Assembly: GCA_003542325.1 (NCBI GenBank) | Contig: DPKV01000067.1 | Coordinates: 1 to 9,180 of the forward strand | Direction of reading: 5' to 3' | DNA: 9,180 nt | Source: Anaerolineaceae bacterium | GTDB lineage: Bacteria > Chloroflexota > Anaerolineae > Anaerolineales > Anaerolineaceae | In this document: positions 7,371 to 9,180 of the stretch, in pieces | Layout of the letters: the number at the start of each line of letters is the position of its first letter | How positions within the stretch are numbered: the first letter of the stretch is position 1 | The notes under the pieces: model-generated | Database searches by the model: none | Seen by the model: the letters and a program-made list of their open reading frames with translations, nothing else | What the model was told of the DNA's origin: nothing | Position numbers and translations under genes: made by a program

Positions 7371-8197
7371 CGGGTTGTCTCCCGCCAATGGTTTAAGACA
7401 AAGAAGATTTCGTCTTTGAATACTAATTCATCCACAACACTCCCATCAGGCAGGTTTTCATGGACCAGGCTGCGATGCTGGTCGAGGAGGGAATGTGTCC
7501 CGGCCAGGTTTTGGGTCGGCAGGGAGATGGCCAGGCAGTCCACTTTCAGGCTGGCCCAGAACGCCCGGTTGCACCCTGGCTGGCGTTTTTCGAAGCGGTG
7601 GGCTTCCTTGAAGAAAATGCCCAAATCCGCTCTGATCTCAGGCGGGTGGACAAGGATATCCCTGTTTTCAGCCAGTGGTTCCATACCCAGGATGGAAAAA
7701 TACTGGTTGATGAAATCCACCCGCGGCTGGACGATGTCATAGGCGTGGTATTGGGTCGATACTGGCAGCCCCATCCAGGGAAAGGCAAGGGGATGCAGGG
7801 CACAGGCCAGGTCGAGGATACTGGCGGGTTTTCCGGTTAGGGCGAACAACCGCTCGTAGAGTTCCGTTTGATAGGGGATCCGTTCAGCGGTCGAGGCATG
7901 TTCACGAAGCACAGTCAGGGCTAAATCCTGAAGCTCTGGGGAACCTAATTCGGGATGATCCATGGCTGCCAATTGCCTGGTCAGGTTGGTATAATCCGGT
8001 TCGCCTAAATAAGGGGCAATGATGTTATGCAGCTTGCGGCGGACGGTTTTGTAGACTGCTTTCTCGGAAGGCTGACGCAGTATTTCCTGCTGGATGAGGT
8101 CCAGAACGGTATCCGGGTTGAGCCCCGCTGACCGGTATTTGCTCGAGTCCAGAACCCGTGCCAGAAGCGCTTGCGTGTCCAGGTCCGCCAGGTTCAT
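7367..8197 (-). CDS. Divergent Arm/Rmt-type (FmrO family) methyltransferase paralogue, probably altered or inactive
   Basis: This 276-residue protein is a paralogue of the gene just upstream, sharing its domain order: a helical N-terminal rRNA-binding part (KLHNIIAPYLGEPDYTN at 55-71), the conserved HASTAER at 100-106, and a Rossmann methyltransferase part with DLACALHPL at 129-137 and YDIV at 153-156. Three sites that define the family are changed. The motif I glycine is Ala (DLACAL for DLACGL). The segment equivalent to LLKTIPCLE reads FFKEAHRFE (195-203). The SFPxxSLGGRxKGM segment reads ISLPTQNLAGTHSLL (224-238), losing the basic GGRxKGM stretch. It may be a non-catalytic partner or have another target; this is inference. 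The ATG overlaps the upstream stop by four bases (ATGA), and its own stop overlaps the rsmF GTG in the same way, so translation of all three is probably coupled. No frameshift or internal stop is present, so it is maintained as a gene. Confidence 0.5.
   Translation of the reverse strand: MNLADLDTQALLARVLDSSKYRSAGLNPDTVLDLIQQEILRQPSEKAVYKTVRRKLHNIIAPYLGEPDYTNLTRQLAAMDHPELGSPELQDLALTVLREHASTAERIPYQTELYERLFALTGKPASILDLACALHPLAFPWMGLPVSTQYHAYDIVQPRVDFINQYFSILGMEPLAENRDILVHPPEIRADLGIFFKEAHRFEKRQPGCNRAFWASLKVDCLAISLPTQNLAGTHSLLDQHRSLVHENLPDGSVVDELVFKDEIFFVLNHWRETTR
7379..7383 (-). promoter_or_regulatory. Ribosome binding site deciding the rsmF start
   Basis: Read on the minus strand this is GGGAG, eight bases before the GTG at 7370. 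It lies inside the end of the preceding gene. It would be downstream of the alternative TTG at 7388 and so argues against that longer form. Confidence 0.5.
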
Positions 8198-9003
8198 TTG
8201 GTCACCAGAAAGGCTATTTCGGAGTCGAATGTAAACTCATTAATTGACCAGGGCTTGCCTTCCATCATACCCAGAAAGTGGTCCCGGTAATACGTGGGCA
8301 TGCCTTTCCTTCTCCCGCCAAGACTGGCAGCGGGGAAGGAGACCAGGATGTGTTTGGCCCTGATCGATTCCAGCAGGGGCAGGGCGACGTTTTTATCCAC
8401 TTGTTCCAGACAGGGAATGGTCTTCAACAGGAAAGCGACCTGGGCTGTTTCGGCGGGCGGCTGTCCAATCAGATCGCAGGCAGCGGTCTGGCCGTCAATC
8501 CGGCAATGGTCAAAGAAAGTCTGAATGAAATCCAGCATGTCGGCATAGATATCGCAGGCCTGATAGGTAAAACGTTCTCCCAGCGGCATCCAGGGGATTG
8601 AGAGAGGAGTCAGGCCGCAAGCCAGGTCCAGAATGCCGGTGACCGGGGCAATGGGAGCCAGGCAGGTTTGAAAGAAGTTTTCAAGGATCGGCAGCCGTTC
8701 GGCTGTGGAAGCGTGCATACTCATCTGTGTCCGGCAGAATTGCTGGACCGATTCGGCGTGGACATCTCCGGGCAGAGTGGCTAATGCAGCCAAAGTATTT
8801 GCATAATCGGGTGAATGTTTGAAGTAAGCCCCGCCGACCTGATGCAGTTTATTGCGGACGTCTTTGACGGCCGAATTTCCTTTTAAGCCTTTTTGGAGGG
8901 TCGCTTCGGCGAGCCTGCGGATCAGGTCAGTGGAAATGTGTGTGTATTTACGGCCGGCCTGGACCTCGGCGATGAGTTGTTTGACCTGTGTGTTATCTGT
9001 CAT
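8194..9003 (-). CDS. Arm/Rmt-type 16S rRNA (guanine-1405-N7)-methyltransferase homologue
   Basis: Enzymes of this family (RmtA-H, ArmA, Sgm, FmrO) methylate N7 of G1405 in helix 44 and make ribosomes resistant to 4,6-linked aminoglycosides such as gentamicin, kanamycin and amikacin. The 269-residue protein matches the motifs I recall from RmtB (251 residues) end to end: KLHQVGGAY at 52-60, HASTAER at 97-103, S-adenosylmethionine motif DLACGLTPL at 126-134, CDIYADM at 150-156, LLKTIPCLEQ at 192-201 and VSFPAASLGGRRKGM at 221-235. All positions I associate with cofactor and RNA binding look intact, so activity is likely. The ATG overlaps the end of tgt by 11 bases and has GGAA upstream; the stop overlaps the next gene by four. 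Its place inside an operon of translation genes, without any mobile element, suggests a resident gene and not an acquired resistance gene. The exact target base is inferred from the family. Confidence 0.5.
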   Translation of the reverse strand: MTDNTQVKQLIAEVQAGRKYTHISTDLIRRLAEATLQKGLKGNSAVKDVRNKLHQVGGAYFKHSPDYANTLAALATLPGDVHAESVQQFCRTQMSMHASTAERLPILENFFQTCLAPIAPVTGILDLACGLTPLSIPWMPLGERFTYQACDIYADMLDFIQTFFDHCRIDGQTAACDLIGQPPAETAQVAFLLKTIPCLEQVDKNVALPLLESIRAKHILVSFPAASLGGRRKGMPTYYRDHFLGMMEGKPWSINEFTFDSEIAFLVTK

Positions 9004-9180
9004 GACGTTCCAGCCGTTCCGTCAGTTGGGTCATGAACCGCAGGTTGTGCAGTGTCGCCAGCCGATAAAAGAGCCAATCGCCAGTTTTAAACAAGTGGTG
9101 CAGGTAACCCAGGGAATAATGGGTGCAAACCGGACAGTCACAGAACTCCGAGACCGGGCGGGTGTCCTTGATATATTTTT
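8993..9180 (-). CDS. tgt: tRNA-guanine transglycosylase Tgt, C-terminal end only
   Basis: Tgt replaces the wobble guanine of tRNAs with GUN anticodons by preQ1, the first tRNA-bound step of queuosine synthesis. Only the last 61 residues are in the window; the gene continues past the right edge. The fragment shows the complete zinc site: CDCPVC followed after 25 residues by the His of TLHNLRF, the exact CxCx2Cx25H spacing of the family. YLHHLF between them is also typical. The stop codon TAA is at 8995-8993, and the gene overlaps the next ATG by 11 bases, so tgt heads the visible part of the operon. The yhhQ transporter in the same window would supply its substrate. The translation was made by hand because the frame enters from outside. 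Confidence 0.5.
   Translation of the reverse strand, partial: KYIKDTRPVSEFCDCPVCTHYSLGYLHHLFKTGDWLFYRLATLHNLRFMTQLTERLERHDR

Noticed and set aside
7371..7388. TTG at 7388 as the rsmF start
   Set aside because: The GTG at 7370 has GGGAG at eight bases and a 4-bp overlap like the preceding gene junction; the TTG form adds six residues without a ribosome site.
7367..8197. The second Arm/Rmt gene as a decaying pseudogene
   Set aside because: The frame is intact over 276 codons, both ends are translationally coupled and N-terminal motifs are well kept, so selection seems to maintain it, although catalysis is doubtful.
1..9180. CRISPR arrays, insertion sequences, tRNA genes, attachment sites
   Set aside because: Reading both strands I found no regularly spaced repeats, transposase-like product, tRNA-like cloverleaf or long direct repeats; coding density leaves little room for them.

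Overview
The window is a compact bacterial chromosome segment with eleven genes: nine complete, and one cut off at each edge. GC looks close to half (not computed), gaps are short, start/stop codons often overlap, and Shine-Dalgarno sites are ordinary. The genes show no mobile elements, and nothing marks the segment as transferred. The gene set fits an environmental bacterium. Chloroflexota, perhaps Anaerolineae, is my best guess from the style of the proteins, but this is inference and no rRNA gene is present to settle it.

Layout. Positions 1-1211 (minus) hold most of an unrecognised protein that runs off the left edge. It is divergent from a two-gene unit on the plus strand: a HAD-family phosphatase (1399-2022) and rsmI (2025-2693). 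Convergent to rsmI is yhhQ (2700-3440, minus), a queuosine-precursor transporter whose likely intrinsic terminator lies inside the rsmI coding sequence. Only 41 bp further on, rsmE (3482-4225, plus) diverges from yhhQ. A phospholipid pair follows: a diacylglycerol-kinase-family lipid kinase (4312-5241) and a PlsC-type acyltransferase (5241-5966). The right third is a tightly overlapped minus-strand operon read from the right edge: tgt (3' end only), a 16S G1405-methyltransferase-like protein of the Arm/Rmt type, a divergent paralogue of it, and an RsmF-type rRNA m5C methyltransferase. The last gene overlaps plsC tail to tail.

How the genes work together. The theme is RNA modification around the ribosomal decoding centre. 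By family, RsmI modifies C1402, Arm/Rmt enzymes G1405, RsmF C1407 and RsmE U1498, all in or facing helix 44 of 16S rRNA. Tgt with the YhhQ transporter supports queuosine at the tRNA wobble position, which is read in that same site. The most interesting part is the pair of tandem Arm/Rmt homologues. One keeps every family motif. The other, joined by a 4-bp stop/start overlap, has lost the cofactor glycine and the SLGGRxKGM segment, suggesting a pseudo-enzyme partner or a changed target. The arrangement looks like a resident housekeeping operon, not an acquired aminoglycoside-resistance cassette.
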